Positions 52,387 to 61,817 of a stretch of 64,000 nt of DNA are shown here, piece by piece. The translations under genes and the position numbers were made by a program. The first letter of the stretch is position 1, and the number at the start of each line of letters is the position of its first letter. Origin of the DNA: Rheinheimera sp. A13L (GTDB lineage: Bacteria > Pseudomonadota > Gammaproteobacteria > Enterobacterales > Alteromonadaceae); the NCBI RefSeq assembly GCF_000217935.1, contig NZ_AFHI01000011.1:1-64000 (forward strand), given 5' to 3'. Under the pieces are notes generated by a model that was not told where the DNA came from, made no database searches, and worked only from the letters and a program-made list of their open reading frames with translations.

Positions 52387-53123
52387 GCGCAGTACTGATT
52401 ATTGGTGCCAGCAGTGCTATAGGTTCTGCTTTAGCGCAACACTATCTGCAACAAGGTAAACAGGTGATTTGGTTGTCCCGCTTTGCCGCCGATTTTACCG
52501 ACCCAAAGCTTTGCAGCATCAAAGCTCCTGATTTAAACGGACAAGACGAATGGGCTTTGCATCAGGACTTTTTCAGTTCGGTGATCAATACACTGCAGCA
52601 GCATCAGGTAAGTGTTATTTTTAACTGTATTGGTTGGTTACATCAGGAAGGTGAATTCAAACTCTTGCCAGAAAAAAGCTTAAGCCAAAGCTCAGCTTTG
52701 TTGTTACGTAAAACCTTTTTGCTGAATCTGGAGCTGCCGGTGTTTTATTTGCAAGGGCTTTGGCCTTATGTAACAAAAACACCACAGCTTCGTTATCTGC
52801 AATTGAGCGCCAAAGTCGGCAGTATCAGTGATAACCAACTCGGGGGCTGGTACAGCTATCGCTCTGCAAAAGCTGCATTAAATCAATGGATTAAAACAGC
52901 AAGCATAGAACTTAAACGCAGCAATAAAACCGCAGCTCTGGTTACCTTGCATCCAGGCACTACAGATTCGCTTTTATCTGCGCCTTTTCAGCGTAATTTA
53001 CCCCAAGGCCAGTTGAGGACCCCGGCTGAGACGGCTGGCTATCTGGCTGCGGTTGCACAGCAGCTTCACTCAGAGCAAAGCGGTTTGCTGCTGAACTGGG
53101 ATGCTAAAGTTCTGAGCTTTTAA
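52383..53123 (+). CDS. Short-chain dehydrogenase/reductase (SDR) family protein
   Basis: A 246-residue NAD(P)-dependent oxidoreductase. The cofactor motif GASSAIG is at residues 8-14 and the catalytic Tyr-x-x-x-Lys is seen as YRSAK in WYSYRSAKAALNQW. The serine position is in LQLSAKVGSI. It starts at the ATG inside the stop of the renalase-like gene. The substrate is unknown; the coupling suggests a shared redox pathway, but this is inference. Confidence 0.85.
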   Translation: MSAVLIIGASSAIGSALAQHYLQQGKQVIWLSRFAADFTDPKLCSIKAPDLNGQDEWALHQDFFSSVINTLQQHQVSVIFNCIGWLHQEGEFKLLPEKSLSQSSALLLRKTFLLNLELPVFYLQGLWPYVTKTPQLRYLQLSAKVGSISDNQLGGWYSYRSAKAALNQWIKTASIELKRSNKTAALVTLHPGTTDSLLSAPFQRNLPQGQLRTPAETAGYLAAVAQQLHSEQSGLLLNWDAKVLSF

Positions 53124-53198
53124 GCCTTGCTGTTAGCCTGATGCAGGGATAAGCTCAGGCTAAATGGGTTCAATAAAGCGTTTGGATAAGGAATAACA

Positions 53199-53576
53199 AT
53201 GGGACTTTTTAGTGGTTTATTAGGCAATGCTGGTCAAATTGATTTAGCTGATGTTGAAGAGGAATTCGGTCAGATTTTATTGCCGGATGAAAAACTACAG
53301 CAGGCCTATAAAGTGATACGCGATTTGATCGTCTTTACTGACAAGCGTTTGATATTGGTGGATAAACAGGGCATCACTGGCTCTAAAAAAGAATTTATGT
53401 CGATACCTTATCGCTCCATAGTGCGGTTCAGCGCCGAAACCAAAGGCCACTTTGATCTGGAATCCGATCTGCATATCTGGTTGAGCAGCACAGATACACC
53501 TGTCACTAAAACCTTTAGTAAGGACGGCTCTATTTTAGAGGTGCAAAAAGCGCTGGCCCTGTATTGCTGCCGTTAA
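53199..53576 (+). CDS. Bacterial PH-domain protein
   Basis: A 125-residue protein matching the bacterial pleckstrin-homology family (bPH type): LPDEKLQQAYKVIRDLIVFTDKRLILVDKQGITGSKKEFMSIPYRSIVRFS is the diagnostic stretch of strand-rich repeats. No membrane segment or signal peptide is present, so it should be cytosolic. Such proteins form rings, but their role is unclear. It lies 75 bases after the SDR gene and 7 bases before the lipoprotein gene. Confidence 0.85.
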   Translation: MGLFSGLLGNAGQIDLADVEEEFGQILLPDEKLQQAYKVIRDLIVFTDKRLILVDKQGITGSKKEFMSIPYRSIVRFSAETKGHFDLESDLHIWLSSTDTPVTKTFSKDGSILEVQKALALYCCR

Positions 53577-53583
53577 CCTCTGT

Positions 53584-54459
53584 ATGAGGTCTTTTGTTTT
53601 GTTCAGGCAGGTTCTGGTAGTGGGCTTTGCGCTGTGCCTGTTGGCTTGTACCTCTGTGCCAAAGCCTGCATGGACAGCCGTAGACTTGCCTGCAGAACTT
53701 TCCGAAAGCTCAGGCCTGCTTTGTATTGGTGATGAATTTATCAGCTTTAATGACTCGGGTGGTTTGCCTCTGTTGTACAGGATAAACGCCGACGGGCGAA
53801 TTCAGCAGCAATTGGAATTGTCGGTCAAAAATATTGACTGGGAAGCCATCACATCGGATGGCCAATTTCTCTATCTGGCTGACGCGGGCAATAATGCAGG
53901 TAAACGCTCAAGCTTACTGATCTACAAAGTACCGCTGGACTGGCGTTTGTTATCACAACCTTATCAGCCTGTGACTTTGGAAATCAGCTTACCTCGTCAA
54001 GGCGAGTTAAAAGCATATCAACACGATCTGGATTTTGAAGCTTTGGTGTATCAGCAGGGCGCTTTATGGCTGATCAGTAAAAGTTGGGCCAGCCAAAAGC
54101 CAGCGCTTTATCGGCTTGATCCCAGCTTAAAGTTTCAAGCCTTAGGGAAGGCTTTACCACTGCAATCACCGGATTTTTTAGTAACAGACGCCAGTTTCAA
54201 CAACAGTACTGAACACTGGTGGCTGGTGGGCTATACAGATCCACGCAAAGCCATTTGGGCCTATTTAACCAACTCAGGTTTTCAGGCGCAAATTGCCCGC
54301 TACGATAAAGAGTTTCAATTGCTGGAGGTGCAAACATTGCCAACACCAGGTCAGGTGGAAGGGCTATGTATAGATCAGCATCAGCAAATTTGGATCAGCG
54401 AAGAGGCGGGCAAACAAAAACCTGCGCGCTTGATTAAAACCGGCTTGAGCAGTCGATAG
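53584..54459 (+). CDS. Predicted lipoprotein with propeller-like fold, function unknown
   Basis: A 291-residue protein with a lipoprotein signal (hydrophobic stretch ending LLAC, cysteine near residue 22). The mature part contains repeated tryptophan- and aspartate-containing strand motifs (IDWEAITSDGQFLYLADAGNNAG; LDFEALVYQQGALWLISKS; QVEGLCIDQHQQIWISEE) resembling a beta-propeller of the SdiA-regulated/esterase-like phytase group. No enzymatic assignment is justified. It converges with the alpha/beta hydrolase gene. Confidence 0.7.
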   Translation: MRSFVLFRQVLVVGFALCLLACTSVPKPAWTAVDLPAELSESSGLLCIGDEFISFNDSGGLPLLYRINADGRIQQQLELSVKNIDWEAITSDGQFLYLADAGNNAGKRSSLLIYKVPLDWRLLSQPYQPVTLEISLPRQGELKAYQHDLDFEALVYQQGALWLISKSWASQKPALYRLDPSLKFQALGKALPLQSPDFLVTDASFNNSTEHWWLVGYTDPRKAIWAYLTNSGFQAQIARYDKEFQLLEVQTLPTPGQVEGLCIDQHQQIWISEEAGKQKPARLIKTGLSSR

Positions 54460-54493
54460 ACGGCGTCTGTTGTAGCCTGTTCGCTTTGGGTGC

Positions 54494-55375
54494 TTATTGA
54501 GACTGCTGTATAAATGTGATGATGTCATGTTGGTATGTTCTGCCCAATCCACCATGTCCCGCGCCGCTGACTTTCAAATGCTGGCTGCGAAATTTGTAGT
54601 GATGTTGCCGCAATCTGGACATCATTCGATCAGACATCTCACTGGAAGGCCACAATTCATCGGCGGTCCCACTGATAAAAAGCACATCAGCTGTCATCTG
54701 TTCAACCGGGATCTTCGCCTGCTGATAGCGCTTTTGGTCTTGCATGGCTATCTCATAACCTCGGCGATAATCAGCTTGCATCAGAGCTGCCGCTGATTTC
54801 AGTGTAAAAGGAACAAAAGGTAAAGGCTGTTGCTGCCAGCTCCAGGACGAACTGGTGCTGTACCATTCAGGGCTGCCAAATACTGCATCACTGCCAACAA
54901 CACTAATGACTGTGCTGAATTGATTAAACTTACTGGCCAGCACTAAAGCTAATTCAGCACCTTTGGATACTCCGAGCATCGCCAGTTTTTCTGCCTTGAT
55001 TGCAGGGTGTTCTGTTGTGCTGTTTATGGCTTCTATAATGCCGCTCAGTTCTATCCGGTCAAGCCCGGTTGGCGTACCAGGTAAGCCAAAATAGCCAATG
55101 ACCAATAAAGCGAAACCGGCATCCAGATACTGTTGCCTTTCCTGAGTGCTGCGTGAGTTGGTCATAGACATTCCTCCCTCTGAGCCGCCTAAAAACACCA
55201 GTAAAGGGGCAGGATTGGTATGACTTGCAGTTGCAGGTAAATACAGCTGAGTTTGCACTTGCCCCTGATGAGACAACGGCCTGACAGCGGTAATTAGCTG
55301 TGGCAACTGACTAAGTATCAGCAACAGACTAGTCAGTAATGCGACAAGGATAAATTTTGATGAACGGAAGAACAT
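54494..55375 (-). CDS. Alpha/beta hydrolase of the BAAT/dienelactone hydrolase type, membrane-anchored or exported
   Basis: A 293-residue protein with an N-terminal hydrophobic segment (FILVALLTSLLLILSQL) acting as signal or anchor. The nucleophile elbow GVSKGAEL, a later SGTADELWPSS supplying the acid, and GAGHGG supplying the histidine form a plausible catalytic triad. The LVFLGGSEGGMS segment resembles the oxyanion region of acyl-CoA thioester/bile-acid-CoA transferase proteins. The ATG at 55375 (MFFRSSKF) places the helix at the N-terminus. The substrate is unknown. Confidence 0.78.
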   Translation of the reverse strand: MFFRSSKFILVALLTSLLLILSQLPQLITAVRPLSHQGQVQTQLYLPATASHTNPAPLLVFLGGSEGGMSMTNSRSTQERQQYLDAGFALLVIGYFGLPGTPTGLDRIELSGIIEAINSTTEHPAIKAEKLAMLGVSKGAELALVLASKFNQFSTVISVVGSDAVFGSPEWYSTSSSWSWQQQPLPFVPFTLKSAAALMQADYRRGYEIAMQDQKRYQQAKIPVEQMTADVLFISGTADELWPSSEMSDRMMSRLRQHHYKFRSQHLKVSGAGHGGLGRTYQHDIITFIQQSQ

Positions 55376-55645
55376 ATAGTTTGCCTTAGATAAGATGATC
55401 AACAGACCTATTATTTCTAATTGAACAGCTGCAGACCACTGTGTTTTGTCACCTTAAGCTCATGACAAATGTCAGTATCCAGAGCCATAGTTCAGGTGAT
55501 TGAGCGGCAAACCAGATGATGTGTTTGTAGGGCAGGAGAAAACAAAAAAAACTGGTCTTAACTCTGTAATACCAGTGTATAAACGGCTGGCTTCAAGGCT
55601 TAACTGAAACCAGCTTATCAGGAGTAGTTACAACAGCAGATAAAC

Positions 55646-56293
55646 TTACACTTTCAAAGAAAAGCGCAGTTCGCTGCCGGTATTGGCGGCAACTGATTCA
55701 GTTATATCTTGACCTTCAGTGGTTTTATCCGGGTTTAAAATCATTTCCCGGAATTTAGCGAAACCGTCCTGGATCAGTGAATAGGTGCTGTCAATGTCGT
55801 CAGCAACTTTTCCTTTCAGTACACCCAAACCATCCAGAATGCCGCGGGCATCTTCAAAGCCTTTGTCTACACCACCACCTACTAAAGCGATAAATTTATC
55901 CAGACGTTCTTCTTCTGGCATATCCGGGTTTTGTTCAGAAAACTTTTGGTAAAAAGCGGTCGCAAAACCAACGATGCGATCTGCCGTTGCTTGCGGTGAA
56001 GTATCTACACCACTGTTTTTAATTTTTTCAGCCGCATTAGGGCCAAATTCAGCTTCTAATTCGCTGTTAATGCCTTCAAGCGCGGTTTTGTACAATAACT
56101 TCATCGAGTTATCGTCGTCACCTGTGCTGAGCTTCAGCTGGTTTTCCATAATGGTGGCATTCAGCTTCTGCTTGTTCATGCGTGACGATTCGTAACCTGA
56201 CAGTTTTTTCTCTTCAGTCGTTTCGCTGCTTTCTGCCGTTTTGCTGGCTGCAGCCTGAGCATTTGACGAGCCGACACCGTTAACAGATGACAT
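55646..56293 (-). CDS. DUF5610 domain-containing protein
   Basis: A 215-residue protein with a low-complexity Ser/Ala/Glu-rich N-terminal 40 residues, then a helical DUF5610-like region (LLYKTALEGINSELEAEFGPNAAEKI; TADRIVGFATAFYQKF; GGGVDKGFEDARGILDGLGVLKGKVADDID). No signal peptide or membrane segment is present. The function is unknown. It is monocistronic with a GGGAG ribosome site. I recognise the family from alteromonad genomes; a profile search was not possible. Confidence 0.7.
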   Translation of the reverse strand: MSSVNGVGSSNAQAAASKTAESSETTEEKKLSGYESSRMNKQKLNATIMENQLKLSTGDDDNSMKLLYKTALEGINSELEAEFGPNAAEKIKNSGVDTSPQATADRIVGFATAFYQKFSEQNPDMPEEERLDKFIALVGGGVDKGFEDARGILDGLGVLKGKVADDIDSTYSLIQDGFAKFREMILNPDKTTEGQDITESVAANTGSELRFSLKV

Positions 56294-56370
56294 AACACAC
56301 TCCCTTTGGGCGTTAATGAGCTTCAGTATAGTTCTGACTAATCATGCTATCGGCCTGTGCTTAAATAACT

Positions 56371-57219
56371 TTAGGATTTTTTGGCAAAAAATTGCCGCGC
56401 CTTATCTATGTCGGCGCAAAGTTGCCGTACACCTTGCAGCATCCTGCTGCTGGTTCTGTGCACTAAGTCGGCATCTGGCTGGCTAAACTGTTGATATTTA
56501 ACAGCGGGAATAGCAGGCCATCGGCTCCAGTCGAGTAAAGCCCGTGGCTCATTCACTGACACTGGCTGAATAATAAGTTGAGGTTGGCTGGCTACCACAT
56601 GCTCTAAATTGACTTGCGGATAATCTCCTGTGGCGGTGGCAAAAGGATTGGTTGCACCACAAAGTTCCAGTTGCTGCTGAGGCCAGGCATTTTGTGCCAC
56701 TGTAGACAGAGGTTGTTGCCATAACTCATAAAAAACCACCACTTTAGCTTTTGAACTGTAGTTTTGGCGCAGCTCTGCAAGGCCTTGTTCCATCAATAAA
56801 GCTTGTTGTTCTGCTGCGTCTACTGCGCCTGTATGCTGGCCCAATATACGCAGTTCTTTGGCAATATCTGTCAGCTGCAAGGGGTTAGAGTCCACCACAT
56901 TTAAACCAAACTGGCGCAGTTTATTCAGATCGGCGGGTGGATTGCCGTCTGTCCAGGCTAAAACCAGATCAGGTTTTAACGCCAGAATTTTCTCCACCTG
57001 CAATTGGTTATAGTTGCCCACCCTAGGGATGTTTTTCGCCTGCTGCGGATAATCTGCATGGTCAGTAGTACCGACTATTTTGTCACCCACCCCAATGCTG
57101 TAGAGCTGCTCTACCAGATGAGGGGAGAGTGCAATAATACGTTGAGCAGGTGCGGCTTGTGATTTTACTGCGAATAGCGCGCAGCAGCACAACACAATGT
57201 GTAGCACGTACATTACCAA
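56371..57219 (-). CDS. btuF: Cobalamin ABC transporter periplasmic binding protein BtuF
   Basis: Periplasmic B12-binding protein (282 residues), class III metal/B12 binding fold. A signal peptide (to about residue 22, SQAAPAQ) is followed by RIIALSPHLVEQLYSIGVGDKIVGTTDHADYP and LKPDLVLAW, characteristic of BtuF. It passes cobalamin from BtuB to BtuCD. It is the last gene of the btuDC-cobTSUCO-btuF operon; its start overlaps cobO by seven bases. Confidence 0.9.
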   Translation of the reverse strand: MVMYVLHIVLCCCALFAVKSQAAPAQRIIALSPHLVEQLYSIGVGDKIVGTTDHADYPQQAKNIPRVGNYNQLQVEKILALKPDLVLAWTDGNPPADLNKLRQFGLNVVDSNPLQLTDIAKELRILGQHTGAVDAAEQQALLMEQGLAELRQNYSSKAKVVVFYELWQQPLSTVAQNAWPQQQLELCGATNPFATATGDYPQVNLEHVVASQPQLIIQPVSVNEPRALLDWSRWPAIPAVKYQQFSQPDADLVHRTSSRMLQGVRQLCADIDKARQFFAKKS

Positions 57220-57824
57220 TCTACTCCTTTTTGTACTTGTATTCCTGCATCAAAGGCATGTTTGATCGACTGTACTTCACTAACGGTGTCTGCCATTTCT
57301 ATTAAAGTGCGGTGTGCTGCCCTGCCAGTGATCACCACATGTTGGGTAGAAGGCCTGTTGTTTAGTGCAGTGACTATCCGGTCTAAATCAATGTAATGGT
57401 AACTGACCATATAGGTCAGCTCATCAAGCAATACCAATTGAATAGTCTCGTCCTGTAAAAACTGCTCTGCTTTAGCCCAGACCAATTCAGCGGCAGCAAT
57501 ATCTGCGGCTCTGTCCTGAGTATCCCAGGTAAAACCTGTATTCATCACTGCAAACTCAACGCCGTGTTGTTGCAATAAGTTACGCTCCCCACAATCCCAT
57601 GTGCCTTTAATAAATTGCGCTACCGCAGCTTTTAAGCCATGACCCACAGCGCGGGCCACAGTGCCAAAACCAGCTGTAGATTTGCCTTTGCCATTGCCGG
57701 TGATCACCAGGAGCAAAGCTTTGTCGGTACTGGCGGCGGCGATCCGGCTGTCGACCTGTTCTTTCAGTTTTTGCTGGCGTTTTTTATGGTTTTGCTGTTT
57801 TACATCTGTTTTTTGTTCAGTCAT
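57213..57824 (-). CDS. cobO: Cob(I)yrinic acid a,c-diamide adenosyltransferase
   Basis: CobA/CobO/BtuR-type corrinoid adenosyltransferase (203 residues). The P-loop is GNGKGKST, with KGTWDCGERNLL, and LVLLDELTYMVSY carrying the Walker B-like region. It converts salvaged corrinoid to the adenosyl form. The ATG at 57824 (MTEQKTDVKQQ) is chosen because upstream in-frame residues lie in cobC. It is called btuR in E. coli. Confidence 0.94.
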   Translation of the reverse strand: MTEQKTDVKQQNHKKRQQKLKEQVDSRIAAASTDKALLLVITGNGKGKSTAGFGTVARAVGHGLKAAVAQFIKGTWDCGERNLLQQHGVEFAVMNTGFTWDTQDRAADIAAAELVWAKAEQFLQDETIQLVLLDELTYMVSYHYIDLDRIVTALNNRPSTQHVVITGRAAHRTLIEMADTVSEVQSIKHAFDAGIQVQKGVDW

Positions 57825-57844
57825 ATAAGTTCTCTTCGGAAAAG

Positions 57845-58435
57845 TTAAAAGCCAGCGCTGCCGATACACTGCACCTGCCATGGGCTTTGCTCGTTATAAC
57901 GGCTGATGCGGCTGACACTGCCATAGGCAATCGACAAGTGCTGTAGCCACAGGCTTTGTTGTAAATCAATATTTAATAAGGAGGCGAGCAGTACGCGGAT
58001 CACGCCGCCATGCAGCAGCCATAACGCCTGTTTGTTTTGCTCCTTGCTATGGTGCTCAAAAGCCTGCAGAACACGCCGCTGAAACTGAATTAGAGATTCG
58101 CCTTCAGGTGGCGTTATAGCAAAAGGCTGTAACCAGAATTGTTGTTGCTCTGGCCAGTCTGGGCTTTGCTCGTCAAAAGGCACGCCATCCCATAAGCCAA
58201 AATTCATCTCTTTTAAATCGGGTTCACTATGAAGTTCCAGCTGCAAACGTTTTGCCTGCTGTTCAGCACTTTTACGACAGCGCTCTAAAGGCGAAGTCAG
58301 TATATGTTGATAAGTCTGCGCAGAAAGCCACGACAGGCAAGCAGGGGATGATTCCTTTAGCTGGACATCAGTCCAACCGTATAATGCCGCTGGGCCGACG
58401 ACAGGGCCATGGCGCACTAAATCAATCTGCTGCAT
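57845..58435 (-). CDS. cobC: Alpha-ribazole phosphatase
   Basis: Histidine phosphatase that removes phosphate from alpha-ribazole 5'-phosphate or its cobamide (196 residues). The catalytic motif is LVRHGP near the N-terminus, with the second histidine in WLLHGGVIR. It completes nucleotide-loop assembly together with CobT, CobS and CobU. Its start overlaps the cobU end by 14 bases. Confidence 0.9.
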   Translation of the reverse strand: MQQIDLVRHGPVVGPAALYGWTDVQLKESSPACLSWLSAQTYQHILTSPLERCRKSAEQQAKRLQLELHSEPDLKEMNFGLWDGVPFDEQSPDWPEQQQFWLQPFAITPPEGESLIQFQRRVLQAFEHHSKEQNKQALWLLHGGVIRVLLASLLNIDLQQSLWLQHLSIAYGSVSRISRYNEQSPWQVQCIGSAGF

Positions 58436-58988
58436 CAGAGCCTCCTTTTAAATAAAGCGGTAAGCCGGCGGCAACAAAAATCACCTGATCACAGACTTTT
58501 GCCAGGTGCTGATTCAGCCAGCCTTGCTGATCAACAAAAACACGATTCAGCTCGCCGATGGGTACTAGCCCCATACCCACTTCATTGCTCACAAGAATGA
58601 GCTGGCCATTGAACTGACTTACAGCATCAGCTAACAGCTGGCGTACAAGAGTAAAATCCTGCTCTGGTTGATGATACAACTGATTATTCAACCAGAGTGT
58701 TAAACAATCGACCAGTACGGTCTGGCCGGAACCTGAGAGCTGCTGCAAAGCTTCAGTGAGTAATAAGGGGCATTCGAGCAACACCCAGTCTTTGGGTCTT
58801 TGCTGCTGGTGCAGTTTTATCCGAGCCGTCATTTCCGCATCAAAAGCTGTAGCTGTGGCCATATAAGTGACGCTCTCTGATGATTTCGCCAGAGTTTCTG
58901 CCAGACTGGATTTACCACTGCGGGCGCCGCCCAAAATCAGAGTTTTTTTCACTGAGCTTTTCACTGCATCCTCCACCAGATCAGCCAT
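58422..58988 (-). CDS. cobU: Adenosylcobinamide kinase/guanylyltransferase
   Basis: Bifunctional enzyme activating cobinamide to GDP-cobinamide (188 residues). The P-loop GGARSGKSSLAE is near residues 19-30; ISNEVGMG-like (LVSNEVGMGLVP) and LWLNNQLY motifs define the family. It overlaps cobS by 28 bases. The open frame could start at 58988 or at nearby downstream codons; the first residues are not diagnostic. Confidence 0.93.
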   Translation of the reverse strand: MADLVEDAVKSSVKKTLILGGARSGKSSLAETLAKSSESVTYMATATAFDAEMTARIKLHQQQRPKDWVLLECPLLLTEALQQLSGSGQTVLVDCLTLWLNNQLYHQPEQDFTLVRQLLADAVSQFNGQLILVSNEVGMGLVPIGELNRVFVDQQGWLNQHLAKVCDQVIFVAAGLPLYLKGGSDAAD

Positions 58989-59743
58989 ACCAGATATAAA
59001 CTGAGTTCAGTCACTTGCTGAGCCGCCCCTAATAAATCGCCTGTGTACCCCTGTAGCTGACTACGGTAATAAAAAAACAGCAAGGCAAAACACAAGATCA
59101 AGGTAACAACCAAAGACAAAGTTAAAGATAAAGGGAAGAAATACAAAAGCGGTAATACAAAAAGCCAGATCCAAAGCAAAGCTCGTTTTTGCAGCGAAGT
59201 TGCTATAGGTTTGGTTTTACTAAGCGCATCCAGCTGCTGGTAAGGCAGGACAAAAGTCAGGCTGACTGCGGTCGCGCGCGATAATCCAGCCACCAGCACT
59301 AAAGCCCAGATGGCTTGTGTCTCCAAAGCCAGCAGGCTTTGCCATTTGACTAAAAACACAGACAACAGCGTTACTACCCCATAAGTGCCCACTCTGCTGT
59401 CTTTCATAATTTCAAGCTTACGCTCGAAAGTAAAACCACCGCCTAAGCCATCAGCTGTATCGGCCAGGCCATCTTCGTGGAAAGCGCCAGTCAGCACCAG
59501 TCCGGCCATTAAGGTCAACAACACGGCGATGGAAAAAGGCAGCAAATGGGTAGTAGCAGCCAGTACTAAAGCTTGCAGGGCGCCAAGTAATAATCCCACC
59601 AGACTTAAATAACGGCTGCTTTGATTCAACAGTTGTGGACTGTATGGCGTGGATTTGGGCACTGGAATGCGGCTGAAAAATGACAAAGCCAGACAAAATA
59701 ACTGCCATTGTCTGAGCGGCCACTGCAGCATCTGCCTGATCAC
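58961..59743 (-). CDS. cobS: Adenosylcobinamide-GDP ribazoletransferase (cobalamin synthase)
   Basis: Integral membrane enzyme joining GDP-cobinamide and alpha-ribazole (260 residues). It has about six hydrophobic segments and the diagnostic acidic motif GAFHEDGLADTADGLGGGF, with SRVGTYG downstream. FFSRIPVP near the N-terminus is also conserved. It overlaps cobT by four bases. Confidence 0.94.
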   Translation of the reverse strand: MIRQMLQWPLRQWQLFCLALSFFSRIPVPKSTPYSPQLLNQSSRYLSLVGLLLGALQALVLAATTHLLPFSIAVLLTLMAGLVLTGAFHEDGLADTADGLGGGFTFERKLEIMKDSRVGTYGVVTLLSVFLVKWQSLLALETQAIWALVLVAGLSRATAVSLTFVLPYQQLDALSKTKPIATSLQKRALLWIWLFVLPLLYFFPLSLTLSLVVTLILCFALLFFYYRSQLQGYTGDLLGAAQQVTELSLYLVWLIWWRMQ

Positions 59744-60792
59744 TGGCTTACTCCGGTTTCGACCACTTGAGTCACGCCTGCATCAGCAAAACTTGCCATA
59801 TCGTTGTAAAAACTGATGGCAGCTTTTACTAGTGGTACAGCCAGAGCAGCACCAGTGCCTTCGCCTAAACGTAAACCTAAATCCAGCAATACAGTGGCGT
59901 CCAAAGCTTTGAGCACAGCTTCATGGCCAGCTTCTGCACCCTTGTGAGCAAAAATTAAATAATCACGGCAATCCGGAGCTATCTGACAAGCCAATAAAGC
60001 CGCCACCGAAACAATAAAGCCATCAATCAGCACAGGTTTTTTCAGCGCAGCAGCGCCTAAAATAGCGCCACACAGCTGGACTATTTCAAAGCCACCAAAT
60101 TCAGCGAGTATCGACTGCGGATCTTTTGCATAAGGCCGCTGTAACGCCTGTTTTATCAAGGCCAGTTTTAATTCAAATTGCTCGTCGCTGATACCAGTGC
60201 CACGGCCGACACAAGTTTCAACCGGCAAATCAGTGGCAGCCGCCAGTAAAGCAGCAGCACTGCTGGTATTGGCGATACCCATTTCACCCAAGAGTAATAA
60301 GTCGCAGCCAGCCATAATGTGTTGGTTGGCGACATGACGGCCTAAAGCCAAACCTGCTTCCACCTGAGCCATAGTCATGGCCGGGCCCTGGCTGAAATCT
60401 GCAGTGCCGCAGCCTAAAGATTGTTGGATTACACCTGTTGCATCTGGCAATGGTTTTACTATTCCTGCATCCACCACAAAAAGCTCAATGCCATTAGTGC
60501 GGCAAAAACAGTTGGCGGCAGCGCCACCTGCCAAAAAATTCGACACCATCTGTTGGGTGACTTCGCTTGGCGCTATGCTAAGCCCATGGCTATTGATGCC
60601 ATGATCGGCGGCAAAAATCAGCAGCACGGGTTTATTCAGTGATAAGCGGCTTTTGCTTTGAATCAGCGCAAGCTGCAACGCCAAGTTCTCCAGCAGACCC
60701 AAAGCACCTGCTGGTTTGGTTTTTAAATTGATACGCTGCCGTATAGCTGGCGTTGCCGTTTTATCTAAAGCAGGGATCACGAAACTCATCAC
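59740..60792 (-). CDS. cobT: Nicotinate-nucleotide-dimethylbenzimidazole phosphoribosyltransferase
   Basis: Makes alpha-ribazole 5'-phosphate from dimethylbenzimidazole and nicotinate mononucleotide (350 residues). FAADHGINSHGLS, LLLGEMGIANTSSAAAL and GRGTGISDE are family motifs, and the catalytic glutamate lies in GEGTGAAL near the C-terminus. It allows the organism to attach a lower ligand to salvaged corrinoids; no dimethylbenzimidazole synthase is in the window. Confidence 0.95.
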   Translation of the reverse strand: MMSFVIPALDKTATPAIRQRINLKTKPAGALGLLENLALQLALIQSKSRLSLNKPVLLIFAADHGINSHGLSIAPSEVTQQMVSNFLAGGAAANCFCRTNGIELFVVDAGIVKPLPDATGVIQQSLGCGTADFSQGPAMTMAQVEAGLALGRHVANQHIMAGCDLLLLGEMGIANTSSAAALLAAATDLPVETCVGRGTGISDEQFELKLALIKQALQRPYAKDPQSILAEFGGFEIVQLCGAILGAAALKKPVLIDGFIVSVAALLACQIAPDCRDYLIFAHKGAEAGHEAVLKALDATVLLDLGLRLGEGTGAALAVPLVKAAISFYNDMASFADAGVTQVVETGVSQ

Positions 60793-60818
60793 TGGCTGTA
60801 CTCCATTTCAATCGGCAA

Positions 60819-61817
60819 TTAACCGCGACGGTATTTAAATAACATGGATAAAAAGAACAGGCTGCCGATGGCTGAAGTAAGGACGCCAATAGGTAACTCC
60901 TGATCGGGCAGAAGGATTCTGGATAAGGTATCCACTCCTGTTAAAAACACTGCTCCCAACCAGACTGAACCCAATAACAAAGCCACGCTGGATAAACCAA
61001 ATAAAGAGCGCACCAGATGAGGGATCATCAAACCAACAAAAGCTATACCGCCACAAAAAGCCACAATAGCAGCGCTGACGGCGGCACAAAGCAGCAAGAT
61101 CACTAAACGCAAAGGCCGTACATTCACGCCCAAGCTGCGGGCGCTTTCGTCGCTTAATACCAAAGCATCCAGTTGACGGCGATACAATAAACCCAGCAAC
61201 AAAGTGATAAACACCAGAGGGCTGATCAAAGCCACATGAGTCAGACTGGCCTGACTTAAGCTGCCCATCAGCCAGAACATCACTCGGTTGGCAGCAAAAG
61301 GTTCAGATAAATACAACAAGGTCGTCGTTATGGCGCTCAGCATAAAACTGACAGCGACACCACAAAGCAACAAGCTTTCCAATCGTTGCCAGCGACTGCT
61401 GGCGCCAATAAACAACACCAGAAATACCGCCAGCAAAGCACCAAAAAAAGCGAAGAGTGGAGTGAGTAGTTGCCATTGTGGCAGCACTATAGTGGCTATT
61501 GTTGCGCCTAAGGCTGCCCCTGACACTATGCCAAATAAATAAGGATCAGCCAGCGGGTTCCGGCTGGCGTTTTGCAGTAAGGCGCCACAAAGGGCTAAAC
61601 CTGCTCCAGCCAATAAAGACAGCAATAATCTGGGAAAACGCAGTTGCCACAGTACTGTCTCTTGCATTTCATTCAGTGGCGCAAGGCCCAATAATCCGCT
61701 GGTAGCAATAGGGACCGAGCCTGTGCTTAATGCACAGAAGCACACCAGCAATAACAGGACGAGCGCAAGCAAAAGACGCACAGGCAAAGGTAAAGTGGCT
61801 AATAAGGCTTTGCTCAT
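60819..61817 (-). CDS. btuC: Cobalamin ABC transporter permease BtuC (FecCD family)
   Basis: Inner-membrane permease with about nine or ten transmembrane segments (332 residues). FecCD motifs include LRFPRLLLSLLAGAGLALCGALLQ...NPLADPYLFGI, and GGIAFVGLMIPHLVR near the end, which forms the interface with BtuD. It overlaps btuD by four bases and is followed by cobT after 26 bases. Confidence 0.93.
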   Translation of the reverse strand: MSKALLATLPLPVRLLLALVLLLLVCFCALSTGSVPIATSGLLGLAPLNEMQETVLWQLRFPRLLLSLLAGAGLALCGALLQNASRNPLADPYLFGIVSGAALGATIATIVLPQWQLLTPLFAFFGALLAVFLVLFIGASSRWQRLESLLLCGVAVSFMLSAITTTLLYLSEPFAANRVMFWLMGSLSQASLTHVALISPLVFITLLLGLLYRRQLDALVLSDESARSLGVNVRPLRLVILLLCAAVSAAIVAFCGGIAFVGLMIPHLVRSLFGLSSVALLLGSVWLGAVFLTGVDTLSRILLPDQELPIGVLTSAIGSLFFLSMLFKYRRG

